From Photobacterium profundum SS9 (GTDB lineage: Bacteria > Pseudomonadota > Gammaproteobacteria > Enterobacterales > Vibrionaceae): a stretch of DNA of 64,000 nucleotides. The stretch is taken from NCBI RefSeq assembly GCF_000196255.1, contig NC_006370.1, positions 1,270,187-1,334,186 of the forward strand, read 5' to 3'. A program made the position numbers and the translations under genes. Below, piece after piece: positions 43,906 to 53,894 of this stretch (positions are counted from its first letter, which is position 1; every line of letters starts with the position of its first letter). The notes beneath the pieces were generated by a model, which saw only the letters and a list, made by a program, of their open reading frames with translations, was not told the DNA's origin and made no database searches.

Positions 43906-45948
43906 TTACATAACACGCATACCAGGCTGAGCACCTTCGTGTGGTTCTAAGATCCAAAGATCTTTGCCACCAGGTCCTGCTGCTAGGATCATGCCTTCAG
44001 ACATACCAAATTTCATTTTACGAGGCTTAAGGTTAGCAACCATTACAGTGTGCTTACCAACAAGCTCTTCTGGTGTGTATGCTGATTTGATACCTGAGAA
44101 TACTTGGCGCATTTCACCACCGATGTCCAGCTGGAACTTCAGTAGCTTATTAGCCTTTGGCACTGCTTCGCACGATATAATTTTCGCGATTCGCATATCA
44201 ACCTTAGCAAAGTCATCGAATTCAATTTCAGCTTCGATTGGCTCATCAATAAGAGGGCCCGTCGGCTTTGCTGCTTCGATCAGTACTTGCGCTGCTGCCG
44301 CATCCTCTTTAGAGGCTTCAACCATCGCTTCAACATGCTTAGGATCAATACGAGTAAATAGCGCTTTAAACTTAGTCACTTCGTGGTTAGTTAATGGCTG
44401 TGCCACACCTTCCCATGTAAGTGTTTCGTTTAAGAATGCTTCAGTACGTTCAGTAAGCAATGGCATTACTGGCTTTAAGTAAGTGATCAGAACGCGGAAT
44501 AAGTTGATACCCACAGAACAGATATCTTGTAATTCTTGATCTTTACCTTCTTGCTTAGCAACAACCCAAGGTGCTTTTTCATCAATGTACTGGTTTGCTT
44601 TATCAGCAAGTGCTGTAATTTCACGGATAGCACGGCTAAATTCGCGTGTTTCGTAAAGTTCAGCAATACGGTCTGCAGCATTGGCAAACTCAGCATAAAG
44701 CTCAGGTTCTGCGAATGTTTCAGATAACTTACCGTCAAAACGCTTAGTAATGAAACCCGCATTACGTGAAGCAAGGTTAACGATTTTGTTTACGACATCG
44801 CTGTTTACACGTTGTGTAAAGTCTTCAAGGTTAAGATCTAAATCATCAATACGGCTATTTAGCTTGGCAGCGTAGTAGTAACGTAGACATTCAGGATCTA
44901 AGTGTTCAAGGTAAGTACCTGCTTTAATAAAGGTACCTTTCGACTTCGACATTTTCGCGCCGTTTACTGTTACGTAACCATGTACAAATACATTGTTTGG
45001 TTTACGGAAACCTGCGCCTTCAAGCATTGCAGGCCAGAATAGGCTGTGGAAGTACACAATGTCTTTACCAATAAAATGATAAAGCTCTGTCGTGCTGTCT
45101 TTCTTCCAGAATTCGTCAAAATCAAGATCGTCGCGCTTATCACATAAGTTCTTGAATGAACCCATGTAGCCGATTGGTGCATCTAGCCATACGTAGAAGT
45201 ATTTGCTAGTTTCACCTGGGATTTCAAAACCGAAGTAAGGTGCATCACGTGAGATATCCCACTGATGAAGACCAGACTCAAACCACTCTTGCATTTTATT
45301 TGAGGTTTCAGTTTGTAGTGCACCTGATTTTGTCCACGCTTTAAGCATGTCTTCGAACTGTGGTAAGTCAAAGAAGAAGTGCTCAGAATCTTTCATGATT
45401 GGTGTTGCGCCAGATACTGCTGATTTCGGATCGATAAGATCTGTTGGGCTATATGTTTCGCCACAATTATCGCAGTTATCACCGTACTGGTCTTCCGCTT
45501 TACATTTAGGGCATGTGCCTTTAACGAAACGGTCAGGTAAGAACATTTCTTTCTCAGGATCAAATAGCTGAGAAATAGTACGGTTAGTAATATAACCTTT
45601 GTCTTTTAACTGAGTATAAACAAATGATGCTAGCTCACGGTTTTCGTCACTGTGAGTACTGTGATAGTTATCAAAGCTAATATCGAAGCCTGCAAAATCA
45701 GCTTGGTGCTCTTTGCTTACTTCTTCAATCATTTGCTCAGGTTCCATACCCATCTGCTGGGCCTTAAGCATGATTGGAGTACCGTGTGCGTCGTCTGCAC
45801 AGATAAAGTGTACTTCGTTACCACGAAGGCGCTGATAGCGCACCCAAATATCCGCTTGTACATGCTCAAGCATGTGGCCAAGGTGGATAGAACCGTTAGC
45901 GTACGGTAGGGCGCAGGTCACCAGAATTTTTCTTGGGTTCGCAGCCAT
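43906..45948 (-). CDS. metG: Methionine-tRNA ligase
   Basis: 680 residues (E. coli 677). Class I synthetase. The HIGH motif is [12 protein letters not shown] (about 19-30). The zinc knuckle is CPKC and CDNCG (about 145-163). The KMSKS motif is KMSKSKGTF (about 333-341). The C-terminal tRNA-binding domain (about 577-680) starts [15 protein letters not shown]. Divergent from apbC, as in E. coli. Confidence 0.98.
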   Translation of the reverse strand: MAANPRKILVTCALPYANGSIHLGHMLEHVQADIWVRYQRLRGNEVHFICADDAHGTPIMLKAQQMGMEPEQMIEEVSKEHQADFAGFDISFDNYHSTHSDENRELASFVYTQLKDKGYITNRTISQLFDPEKEMFLPDRFVKGTCPKCKAEDQYGDNCDNCGETYSPTDLIDPKSAVSGATPIMKDSEHFFFDLPQFEDMLKAWTKSGALQTETSNKMQEWFESGLHQWDISRDAPYFGFEIPGETSKYFYVWLDAPIGYMGSFKNLCDKRDDLDFDEFWKKDSTTELYHFIGKDIVYFHSLFWPAMLEGAGFRKPNNVFVHGYVTVNGAKMSKSKGTFIKAGTYLEHLDPECLRYYYAAKLNSRIDDLDLNLEDFTQRVNSDVVNKIVNLASRNAGFITKRFDGKLSETFAEPELYAEFANAADRIAELYETREFSRAIREITALADKANQYIDEKAPWVVAKQEGKDQELQDICSVGINLFRVLITYLKPVMPLLTERTEAFLNETLTWEGVAQPLTNHEVTKFKALFTRIDPKHVEAMVEASKEDAAAAQVLIEAAKPTGPLIDEPIEAEIEFDDFAKVDMRIAKIISCEAVPKANKLLKFQLDIGGEMRQVFSGIKSAYTPEELVGKHTVMVANLKPRKMKFGMSEGMILAAGPGGKDLWILEPHEGAQPGMRVM

Positions 45949-46211
45949 AATTACTTATTTCGCTCATGATGGGTAAAAATAGAATAAGCATCAAATATTA
46001 CCTGATCAGCAGCATATTGCCTAGCGTCACTGGGTGATTTATCCAAGTTAAACGCTGTCTAAATAGCGGCAGTCTAGGTACATTGGTGGTAGGATTAAGA
46101 AAAAGAAGATGAATCCATCCTTTTCCCTAACTACCTCAATACTTTGCATATACTTAGGTTGTTAGTGGGGTGTGATAATAAGTCTAATATGAACGTGGAG
46201 CCTTAAGCCTT

Positions 46212-47303
46212 ATGGGGAATGATTCGATGATTCGCTTTGAAAATGTTGCAGATATCTGTCTTTGGTTAAATCACTTTGAGCACCCTTTACTCGTTTCAGA
46301 ATGGGCAGAAACTGAAAATATAGTGTCGGTATCTGCTCAAGGTACAGTGACCATAACCCTCCCTTTCGCTGCTGCCGCCATTACTGAATTACTTGAACAT
46401 TGGATTATTACTCAACAAGAGTTACACCATGTTGCTGCCAATATGACGTTTATTGTCCAGTGCCGTGTTGCCACATTGGCATGTGGTAAAAAACAACCGT
46501 TAAAGGGCGTTAAAAATATTATCGTTGTAAGTTCGGCAAAAGGTGGAGTCGGTAAATCGACAACGGCTGTTAACTTGGCGTTAGGCTTGCAGGTGCAAGG
46601 TGCCAAAGTGGGCTTATTAGATGCCGATATTTATGGCCCTTCTGTGCCAATGATGCTTGGTACAGCAGATGAAAAGCCACAATCAACCGATGGTAAGATG
46701 ATGTTACCTGTTGAATCATGCGGTTTGTACACGAATTCAGTTGGCTATTTAGTACCTGCCGAGAGCGCGACAATTTGGCGTGGACCTATGGCATCAAAAG
46801 CGCTACAGCAAATAGTGACTGAAACGTGGTGGCCAGATCTCGATTATCTTGTTATTGATATGCCACCAGGGACGGGTGATATTCAATTGACACTTGCTCA
46901 ACAAATTCCTGTGACAGGTGCGATTGTTATTACGACCCCGCAAGACTTAGCATTAGCGGATGCCATTAAAGGTATAAGCATGTTTGATAAAGTGGATGTG
47001 CCTATCGTGGGTTTGGTTGAAAACATGAGTTATCACATTTGTAGCAATTGTGGTCATCATGAGACTATTTTTGGTACTGGCGGTGCAGAGCGCATGGCTA
47101 AAGAATATTCCGTTCCTTTATTAGCTCAATTACCACTGCATATTACGATTCGTGAAGATATCGACCGTGGTAAGCCAACCGTAGCAGCATCGCCTGATTC
47201 AGAGCAAGCCGCAGCATACATTGATCTTGCTGGGCAAATTGCGAGTCGATTATTTTGGCAAGGCGAAGTAGTGGCAGAGCAGATTACTATTCGTACAATG
47301 TAA
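46212..47303 (+). CDS. apbC: Iron-sulfur cluster carrier protein ApbC (Mrp)
   Basis: 363 residues. Deviant-Walker P-loop ATPase that carries Fe-S clusters in the cytoplasm. The P-loop is SSAKGGVGKSTTAVNLALG (about 107-125). DADIYGPSVPMMLG, YLVIDMPPGTGDIQLTLAQ and the cluster-binding C-S-N-C of the C-x-x-C motif (about 278-281) are present. The N-terminal 95 residues are a reduced MIP18-like domain. GGAGCC precedes the start. Confidence 0.95.
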   Translation: MGNDSMIRFENVADICLWLNHFEHPLLVSEWAETENIVSVSAQGTVTITLPFAAAAITELLEHWIITQQELHHVAANMTFIVQCRVATLACGKKQPLKGVKNIIVVSSAKGGVGKSTTAVNLALGLQVQGAKVGLLDADIYGPSVPMMLGTADEKPQSTDGKMMLPVESCGLYTNSVGYLVPAESATIWRGPMASKALQQIVTETWWPDLDYLVIDMPPGTGDIQLTLAQQIPVTGAIVITTPQDLALADAIKGISMFDKVDVPIVGLVENMSYHICSNCGHHETIFGTGGAERMAKEYSVPLLAQLPLHITIREDIDRGKPTVAASPDSEQAAAYIDLAGQIASRLFWQGEVVAEQITIRTM

Positions 47304-47466
47304 GCGTATACGAATAAGTAAAGGCACTAAATATGAGAGAAATGTGACAGCTTTCTAACAAAGCGTGCTGGAAGTCACGTTTTCTCTGGCTTCTGGCGCT
47401 GCAAGTGCCTATAATAATGCGGTTAATTTTTCGCCTCGTCACGTTGTCTTACAGGTGCTTTCTGAT

Positions 47467-48111
47467 ATGTCTGAAAACTCACACCAATGCGTCATTATTG
47501 GTATCGCAGGTGCTTCTGCGTCCGGTAAAAGCTTGATTGCCAGTACTGTTTATAAAGAATTAAAAGAAAAAGTAGGCGATCATCAGATCGGTGTTATCAC
47601 GGAAGATTGTTACTACAATAATCAAAGCCACCTGACCATGGATGAGCGGGTTAAAACGAATTATGATCACCCTAATGCGCTTGACCACAATTTACTTTGT
47701 GACCATCTGCAACGGTTGATCGAAGGCAAAGCGGTTGAAGTGCCTCAATACAGCTACAGCGAACACACACGTTTAAAAGAAACCACACCAATGACACCTA
47801 AAAAAGTGATCATTCTTGAAGGTATCCTTTTATTAACCGATCCACGTTTACGTGAACTCATGCATGCAAGTGTGTTCATGGATACGCCATTAGATATTTG
47901 TTTACTTCGCCGTTTGCAGCGTGATGTTGCTGAACGTGGTCGTACAATGGAATCTGTGCTTGTGCAGTATCAAAAGACGGTACGTCCTATGTTCATGCAG
48001 TTTATTGAACCGTCTAAACAATATGCCGATATCATTGTACCGCGAGGGGGTAAAAACCGAATCGCGATTGATGTACTGAAGGCGCATATTGCCAAGTTGC
48101 TAAAATCATAA
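47467..48111 (+). CDS. udk: Uridine kinase
   Basis: 214 residues from ATG 47467 (E. coli 213). The longer frame to 47365 adds 34 residues with no family counterpart. It phosphorylates uridine and cytidine in pyrimidine salvage. The P-loop is [11 protein letters not shown] (about 12-22). [15 protein letters not shown] and [10 protein letters not shown] bind substrate, and [13 protein letters not shown] is the lid. It follows apbC on the same strand. Confidence 0.96.
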   Translation: MSENSHQCVIIGIAGASASGKSLIASTVYKELKEKVGDHQIGVITEDCYYNNQSHLTMDERVKTNYDHPNALDHNLLCDHLQRLIEGKAVEVPQYSYSEHTRLKETTPMTPKKVIILEGILLLTDPRLRELMHASVFMDTPLDICLLRRLQRDVAERGRTMESVLVQYQKTVRPMFMQFIEPSKQYADIIVPRGGKNRIAIDVLKAHIAKLLKS

Positions 48112-48121
48112 TGTGATTACT

Positions 48122-48147
48122 AAGGCTGACATTGTCAGCCTTTTTTA
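48122..48147 (+). terminator. Terminator of udk
   Basis: AAGGCTGAC-ATT-GTCAGCCTT followed by TTTTAT; 10 bp past the udk stop. Confidence 0.9.
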
Positions 48148-48202
48148 TATGGTCCGTCTCAAACCATAAATCTAAGCTTATCCCTCCTCAGTTTGTTAAA
48201 GC

Positions 48203-48409
48203 TTACCTCTGCTCTGTACTGTCTTCAGTGCCCTTACTTTTTATTTGTTGTGCTAATTTAAACTCGTACCTAGCCATTTGACCAAAAGCCACAAAAGCAA
48301 GGAAATAGAACATAATAGAACGGGTTTCGGTATCTGAAGCACTATATTGCCAGCAAATTAAACCAAATATACCTATATAAGCAAATGTAGCTATAATTCT
48401 AGACATCAT
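48203..48409 (-). CDS. Small two-segment membrane protein, hypothetical
   Basis: 68 residues. Two hydrophobic segments (about 5-21 and 31-47) are followed by a charged tail. No recognised family. It starts one base after the stop of the next gene upstream (48411-48950), indicating one transcript. The pair occupies the place where dcd is found between udk and asmA in related bacteria. Confidence 0.55.
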   Translation of the reverse strand: MMSRIIATFAYIGIFGLICWQYSASDTETRSIMFYFLAFVAFGQMARYEFKLAQQIKSKGTEDSTEQR

Positions 48410-48410
48410 T

Positions 48411-48950
48411 TTAGTAATACTTTGAAGTGATTAGTGTTGAACGATTATCCAGTTCTCTTTGAGCTTTAGCTTGCTCCCTTATATTGAAGTAGATAGCACC
48501 CCAAATCACAAGCGTAATCCAGTTCGCACGTTTCATTGCTTTATTTTGAAGTATTTTTCCTAGCAATTCTTTCCCGCTTTGCACTGACGCACCAATACCG
48601 ACAACAGATGCCACAGAACTAAGCTGAGAATGAAACTTAAGATCTGCTTTTAGCTCTGCATTGCTGAGTGACCAAATCCCCCATTGTGGGTTAACATAGG
48701 TGGTATCGAGCACACGGGTGATGATCATCCCCACCAGCGCCTTTTTACGAACTGAATGAATCGCTTTCATTGCGTTCATGCGCTGAACTCTATTAAGATG
48801 TCGATACATTATCATGTAGCATAATGCTTCAACCTCGATTTCTCCCGCCCCTACCAAAAGGTTGTGAGGAATTAATGTTATCTCGTGCAATTGCTTTAAT
48901 TGGCTCTGCGTGTTTTTAGGTAATGAGTATGGTAAATCACTTGGTTTCAT
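48411..48950 (-). CDS. Hypothetical protein in the udk-asmA gap
   Basis: 179 residues from ATG 48950; a TTG at 48965 would add five residues. No convincing ribosome-binding site for either. I do not recognise a family. Residues about 30-60 contain GAGEIEVEALCYMIMYRHLN, about 105-125 are small and hydrophobic (SVASVVGIGASVQSG), and a membrane-like segment lies near 143-158 (ANWITLVIWGAIYFNI). It may be an inner-membrane protein. Part of a block of short minus-strand genes between udk and asmA. Confidence 0.55.
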   Translation of the reverse strand: MKPSDLPYSLPKNTQSQLKQLHEITLIPHNLLVGAGEIEVEALCYMIMYRHLNRVQRMNAMKAIHSVRKKALVGMIITRVLDTTYVNPQWGIWSLSNAELKADLKFHSQLSSVASVVGIGASVQSGKELLGKILQNKAMKRANWITLVIWGAIYFNIREQAKAQRELDNRSTLITSKYY

Positions 48951-49006
48951 AATATCTAAGAACAATAATTAAGTTAGAGTAAAATTAAGATAATGTATTC
49001 ATTTAC

Positions 49007-49201
49007 TCAAACAGAATCGAGTCTCCAAGGATTGGGTTCGGCTCTCAGTAAAATGTAATTAATAACCTCATAAATGGTACCATAATCGACAAGCAACGCA
49101 TGAACATCCTCGTCATACAAAGCTTCTACTCGATCATCCACTCTTACGCGCAAACCAACCCCGTTTTCGAAATTTACCCTTGCAATAACGAGGCGGACCA
49201 T
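49007..49201 (-). CDS. Possible small hypothetical protein (64 aa)
   Basis: MVRLVIARVNFENGVGLRVR begins a 64-residue frame of protein-like composition, with acidic middle and no membrane segment. No ribosome-binding site is evident and no family is recognised. A plus-strand frame overlaps it but runs through a terminator and looks spurious. Coding status is uncertain. Confidence 0.35.
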   Translation of the reverse strand: MVRLVIARVNFENGVGLRVRVDDRVEALYDEDVHALLVDYGTIYEVINYILLRAEPNPWRLDSV

Positions 49202-49244
49202 ACATTTTTATATCAGCTTATTGTAGAATTGGTTATTCTTTATG

Positions 49245-49272
49245 AAGGCAGTCTTAACGACTGCCTTTTTTT
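49245..49272 (+). terminator. Plus-strand terminator without an obvious gene
   Basis: AAGGCAGTC-TTAAC-GACTGCCTT followed by five T. The nearest plus-strand gene upstream (udk) ends 1.1 kb away and has its own terminator; no plus-strand gene is evident between. It may be the leftover of a deleted gene or end a small RNA. Confidence 0.75.
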
Positions 49273-49480
49273 CTGCTTTAATCTAGGTAATAGAATATCT
49301 TTCTTATTGATATATAACCAAGTAACTTAGGTGTAGCGCTATTTGGTCGTCACATACTTTTCTTATGGTTATTGTTTTTTCGTCAGGAAACTAATTGTAG
49401 CCATCGCTGTCATAAATGGACTCTGACTAAAAATTTTAACGTAATAAAAGTCAGGAATAACGGATAATTTAGAGGATACA

Positions 49481-51627
49481 ATGAAAAAGCTTCTTTACGT
49501 ATTATTAGCCATTGTACTAGTTATAGTGGTTGGCATAGGTGCCTTGCTTGCATTGGTCGATCCCAACCAATTTAAACCATTACTTAGTGAACAAGTTAAA
49601 AAAGCCACTGGGCGAGACTTAGTGATTAATGGCGATATTAGCTGGCGATTTTTCCCTAGTGTTGGTTTTAGCCTAGGTGAAACGGAGTTTAAGAACCCTC
49701 AAGGCTTTGCTGAAGCTGATTTAGTGAAGCTGGGTAGTGCAGAACTTTCTGTGTCGGTGATGCCTCTTTTCTCTCAGCATCTTGAAATTGGTAATATCAG
49801 TTTAAATGATGCACGTGTATTTATTCAAACACGTAAAGATGGTGTCAGCAACCTAGATGGTTTAGGTGAACAAGCTGCTGTTGAAGGCACAGTTACTGAA
49901 GATACGAATGGTACGAGTAGCGAACCTGCTATTGATCAGCCGTCAGTGGAAGATGAACCGATGCAACCTTGGACAATCAGTTTAGCTGGCGTTGAAGTGG
50001 TGAATGCGAGTGCTGAAGTACGTGATGATAAAGCCGGTACTGCCACAATAATTGATAGCTTGAATTTCAAACTTGATACATTCTCGCCAGGGGAATGGAC
50101 TCAAGCTAACTTTGATATTACAGGCAAGAATACCGAACTTAGTTTTACCGCTAAGGGCGATAGCCAGTTGTTGATTGCTACTGATTATAAAAGTGGTGAA
50201 CTAAAAGCATTAAATGTAACCGCGTCTGCAAAAGACAGTGTTAATGATATTCAATCCCTTGTGCTGGGTGTTGATCACTTTAAAGTCGGCGATTGGGCTA
50301 ACATAACATTTGCAGCGAAAGGTCAAATACCTGATCTTGCTTTTGATGCAAATGGTGCGACACGCTTTAAAATCAGTGCTGATTACAATTTGGCTGAGCT
50401 TGATAAGCTGACATTATCTTCCGATCTTAAAGGCAGTACGTTACCGCGTCCTGAAATGAAAGTCGGGCTAAACGCTGATGCGACTTATGATGTTGCAAAA
50501 GGCTTAGCAACGTTAAGTCGGTTTGAAACATCGATTGATGAGCTAGTTTTAAACGGTAAAGGCTCGTTTAAGAATGCAATTATCCCTGTTATTCGTTTCG
50601 ATGTTAATAGTGACAATATCGACCTGGATGCATTCTTAGGCACTGCGTCATCAGCTAAAGATAATGCCAAAGAAGAAATCGGCTCAGCGCCTTCAACTGG
50701 TGGTGAAACATCAACAGTCAGCAAAAGTGAAGAGCCAGATTTATCAACCCTGAAAACATTGGATATAGCCGGTACTGTTGCTATCAAAAAATTGAAAGCT
50801 GCGAATGCGATAGTGTCTGATGTGCAAGTTGATATGAAGGTACAAAAAGGCGTACTGAACCTTAAGCGCTTCAATGCCAAGTTATACGGCGGTACTGTTA
50901 GTGCTAATGCTACCGTCGATGCAAATGGTAAGTTGCCGAAATATCAGGTAACAAAGCATATTAAAGGTGTTGATGTACATGCTTTACTTAAAGACGTTGC
51001 ACAAAATGAGACACTGGCTGGTACGGGTAATATCGATGTAAAACTGTCGGGTACTGGACTGGCTGAAAAGCGTATTCGTGAAAATATTGCTGGTAGCATT
51101 GCGATAAATTTTGCTGATGGGGCAATTTACGGTGTTAATGTTCCCGAGATGATTCGTGAAGCAAAAGCGACATTGAAAGGTAGAAAAGCAGAATATGTGA
51201 AAGAAGAAAAGAAGACGGATTTCTCCGCTTTAACTGCTACCTTTAAATAGGTAAAGGTGTTGCTTCTTCAACCAATATTCACCTTGCATCACCGTTGTTA
51301 CGTATTGATGGTAAAGGCAATACTCACCTAGTGAGCGAGCGTCTTGATTTCATTATTAACACTTCTGTGGTTGCGAGCAGTAAAGGTCAGGGCGGTAAAG
51401 GCATTGATGATATTGCTGACTTGACTGTGCCTGTAAATGTAAAAGGTGATTGGGCTAAACCAACTTTTGCATTGGATTTGAAAGAGTTGTTTAAACAAAA
51501 CAATGAACTTGAAGAAAAAGCAAAGAAAGAAATTGATCGTGGTTTAGAAAAGTTGCTGGGTGATAATGCCAAAGACGACAATATCAAAAAAGCCGCTGAT
51601 AAGTTCTTAAAAGGCTTGTTTAACTAA
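49481..51627 (+). pseudogene. asmA: AsmA family protein, split by a one-base frameshift
   Basis: AsmA is an inner-membrane anchored periplasmic protein of the AsmA/TamB-like bridge family affecting outer-membrane lipid and protein assembly. The first frame (49481-51250, 589 aa) has an N-terminal membrane anchor (LLYVLLAIVLVIVVGIGALL), PNQFKPLLSEQVKKATGRDL and SWRFFPSVGFSLGE. It stops at TAG 51248-51250, just after TATFK. The next frame then continues without loss: from 51247 it reads I-G-K-G-V-A-S-S-T-N, then SPLLRIDGKG to the stop at 51627. One missing A in TTTAAATAGG explains the break. No other lesion is seen. It may be a sequencing error, a recent mutation or a two-part protein. The sequence does not resemble a usual slippery heptamer. 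Confidence 0.8.
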
Positions 51628-51646
51628 GGAATGACGCACTTTGAGT

Positions 51647-51676
51647 AAAAGGCTTGCCATTTTTGGCAAGCCTTTT
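51647..51676 (+). terminator. Terminator of asmA
   Basis: AAAAGGCTTGCCA and TGGCAAGCCTTTT pair around TTTT; 20 bp past the asmA stop, followed by CTATTTT. Confidence 0.88.
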
Positions 51677-51862
51677 CTATTTTAGGACTAGACAGACTTT
51701 ACAATGCGTAGTAATTAAATAATAAATGTTAAGTACATAATAAAATTGTGATTAAGAATGATTCACTGGTCTGCAGTTTTATTATGACTACAATGTAAAA
51801 TTGAATGATCTTTAGACATTTATTTGTCAATTTCAATGTATTGATTAAGTAGTAAAGAGAGT

Positions 51863-52825
51863 ATGGGACAAGATAAAAAAGAAGAAAAAAACACCATCAT
51901 GAATCGATTTTTTTCGATGTGTAGATTTACGGTAGGGAAGGTAAAAGCGTTTCCTCCTGTCGATCACCTATTACGTGCTGCTGATCGGTTCAATGATCGA
52001 TTAGGCAGTCAATTTGGTGCCGCTATTACTTACTTTTCTTTTTTATCCCTTATCCCTATTTTAATGGTGCTATTTGCCGCAGCTGGTTTTGTTTTAGCCT
52101 CAAATTCCGATCTATTAACGGGGTTAATCGATAAAATTGTAACGGGTGTAACGGATCCAAGCCTTGCTAAAACCCTTGAAAACACCGTGAATACCGCGAT
52201 AAACCAACGTACAACCGTTGGCTTAAGTGGTTTGGCAATTGCGTTGTATTCCGGTATTAGTTGGATGGGCAATTTGCGTGAAGCCATTCGAGCGCAAACC
52301 CGTGATGTGTGGGAGCGAAAACCAGAAGATAAAGATCACCTGTTCTTACAGTATGGGAAAGACTTTATCGCGCTTACGGGCTTGGTTGCTGCGCTTATCT
52401 TTACTGTCGCGTTAACATCAGTTGCGGGCTCGGCGCAGAAAACGATTGTAGAGGCGCTGGGTTTAGGTGGCATTACGTGGCTGCGTCCAGCATTAACAAT
52501 GATTGCACTCACTATTTCAATTACAGCAAACTATCTGATGTTTTTATGGATTTTTTGGATGTTACCCAAGAAGAAGTTAGAAACGCGGGCTTTATTACAA
52601 GGTACTTTATTGGCAGCGATTGGTTTTGAGGTTATCAAATTTGCGATGACGATGATATTACCAAGCCTAGCGAAATCACCATCAGGTGCTGCCTTTGGCT
52701 CTATTATCGGTCTAATGGCATTCTTTTATTTCTATGCTCGCTTAACCCTATTTTGTGCAGCGTGGATCGCCACAGCGACTCCTAAGACTGTTATCAATAC
52801 CGACGATGACAGTGTGAAATCGTAG
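51863..52825 (+). CDS. yhjD: Inner membrane protein YhjD (YihY/BrkB family)
   Basis: 320 residues. Six predicted membrane segments. The family signatures FGAAITYFSFLSLIPILMV (about 52-70), SGISWMGNLREAIRAQTRDV (about 131-150) and AAFGSIIGLMAFFYFYARLT (about 273-292) are close to E. coli YhjD. YhjD has been linked genetically to lipid A/LPS transport, but its biochemical role is not settled. The old name ribonuclease BN for relatives is incorrect. ATG at 51863 follows AAGAGAGT. Confidence 0.88.
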   Translation: MGQDKKEEKNTIMNRFFSMCRFTVGKVKAFPPVDHLLRAADRFNDRLGSQFGAAITYFSFLSLIPILMVLFAAAGFVLASNSDLLTGLIDKIVTGVTDPSLAKTLENTVNTAINQRTTVGLSGLAIALYSGISWMGNLREAIRAQTRDVWERKPEDKDHLFLQYGKDFIALTGLVAALIFTVALTSVAGSAQKTIVEALGLGGITWLRPALTMIALTISITANYLMFLWIFWMLPKKKLETRALLQGTLLAAIGFEVIKFAMTMILPSLAKSPSGAAFGSIIGLMAFFYFYARLTLFCAAWIATATPKTVINTDDDSVKS

Positions 52826-52844
52826 AAGTATCCTAGTTCTAGTA

Positions 52845-52887
52845 CAAGAAAGGTGTGTCGGACAGCTAGCCACACCTTTCTTGTTTC
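52845..52887. terminator. Bidirectional terminator between yhjD and the CBS protein gene
   Basis: A perfect 13-bp stem CAAGAAAGGTGTG/CACACCTTTCTTG with a 13-nt loop, followed by TTTC on the plus strand. It separates two converging genes. Confidence 0.7.
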
Positions 52888-52906
52888 TACTTTCTACTCG
52901 ACATCA

Positions 52907-53365
52907 TCAAGCCAGCGCTTTTTTGTTCTTATTTTTATGCGTTTTCTGTGACTCTAACGTATCTTGGAAAGCACTTAATAAATCAACAGCAGATAGCATT
53001 CCGACTAATTGCCCGGTTTTATCTAACACAGGGGCTGCGCTAATGCTGTGATTAAGAATCGTACCGACGGCTTTGGTTAATGTGTCATACGTTCTAACAT
53101 GGATGATATCTTTAACCATAACATCAGCCACGTGTAGGTCATCTGTTAGGTCATATTCATGGCCGATATCCGGCGACTCATCAACCCATCTGGGACGCCG
53201 TAATTCGCGGTCACTAATAAAACCAATTAATTCACCATCAATATTGGTAACTGGTAAGTGACGAATTGCATTATCTCGCATTAAAAAAAATGCTTCACGT
53301 AGCCCTGTATCAGGTTGGATAGTGACAACTTTTCTCGTCATATATTCAGATACTTTTGTTGGCAT
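52907..53365 (-). CDS. CBS-domain pair protein
   Basis: 152 residues. Two CBS motifs (about 5-60 and 80-135) form a Bateman module likely to bind an adenosyl nucleotide. Core phrases are AIRHLPVTNIDGELIGFISD and SAAPVLDKTGQLVGMLSAVD. A Lys-rich tail ends the protein. No catalytic domain is attached, so it is probably a regulatory subunit or stand-alone sensor. The partner is unknown. AAAAGGAAACG precedes the ATG. Confidence 0.85.
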   Translation of the reverse strand: MPTKVSEYMTRKVVTIQPDTGLREAFFLMRDNAIRHLPVTNIDGELIGFISDRELRRPRWVDESPDIGHEYDLTDDLHVADVMVKDIIHVRTYDTLTKAVGTILNHSISAAPVLDKTGQLVGMLSAVDLLSAFQDTLESQKTHKNKNKKALA

Positions 53366-53471
53366 TAGCGTTTCCTTTTAGGTATGTGGGTATCCTTATC
53401 TAAGCTAGCTAAATCAAAGGTATTAATTTGCGATCGATGGCACATATTGTTCATAAAGCAAGCGGATTGTT

Positions 53472-53511
53472 CACCTTCACTTTTTAAGTCTTTGATTAAA
53501 AAGTGAAGGTG
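53472..53511 (-). other. Perfect 16-bp hairpin between the zinc-ribbon gene and the CBS gene
   Basis: CACCTTCACTTTTTAA and TTAAAAAGTGAAGGTG pair perfectly around GTCTTTGA. It is 60 bp past the stop of the zinc-ribbon gene and about 107 bp before the CBS start on the same strand. No clear T-run follows; it may be a terminator variant or an operator. Confidence 0.5.
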
Positions 53512-53570
53512 TGAAAAGAGGGGACGTTTTTTGTGTAACAAAATTAGTGGCCGTAAATGAGAAAGGAGCC

Positions 53571-53894
53571 TTAAATACTATTATTTGTTTTAAACGGCAT
53601 TAAGTTTTTAATTTTAGATACATAACTTAATTTAATATCAAGTCTAGGCTCAACGATTACTGGGCGTAGAAAATGGTAAGTGACAAATGCAATAGCTGTA
53701 GCAAGGAAAGCATTTACACCGAGTAATATTAGGAGTGAAGTGAAAACGATAAGGTAAATAGCGCCATATGAAATAATTTGTATTTCACTATGGGTTAAAC
53801 TTGCATCGCAATGCGAGCATCTGAAATTCTTTTCAATATCTTTCAGTGCAGGTACATCAAGGTGTTTATTACAGCATGGGCACTGTTTATCCAT
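53571..53894 (-). CDS. Small zinc-ribbon membrane protein, hypothetical
   Basis: 107 residues. Four cysteines in two knuckles (CPCC at 5-8 and CSHC at 26-29) form a zinc-ribbon-like N-terminus. Residues about 42-78 hold two hydrophobic segments (IISYGAIYLIVFTSLLILLG and FLATAIAFVTYHFL). The C-terminus is basic and faces the cytoplasm in a simple model. Resembles small zinc-ribbon membrane proteins found scattered in Vibrionaceae; function unknown. ATATCAACCT precedes the ATG (AGGTTGAT, acceptable site). Confidence 0.75.
   Translation of the reverse strand: MDKQCPCCNKHLDVPALKDIEKNFRCSHCDASLTHSEIQIISYGAIYLIVFTSLLILLGVNAFLATAIAFVTYHFLRPVIVEPRLDIKLSYVSKIKNLMPFKTNNSI

Noticed and set aside
49100-49330. 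Plus-strand frame of 76 codons in the udk-asmA gap
   Set aside because: It reads through a strong plus-strand terminator (49245-49272) and has no ribosome-binding site.
49316-49333. Possible degenerate right end of an A/B-type repeat before asmA
   Set aside because: About 13 of 18 positions match with no supporting structure; could be chance.
51240-51260. Programmed -1 frameshift in asmA
   Set aside because: The site reads ACC TTT AAA TAG in the upstream frame, which is not an X-XXY-YYZ heptamer, and I see no strong downstream pseudoknot or hairpin; a deletion or sequencing error is simpler.
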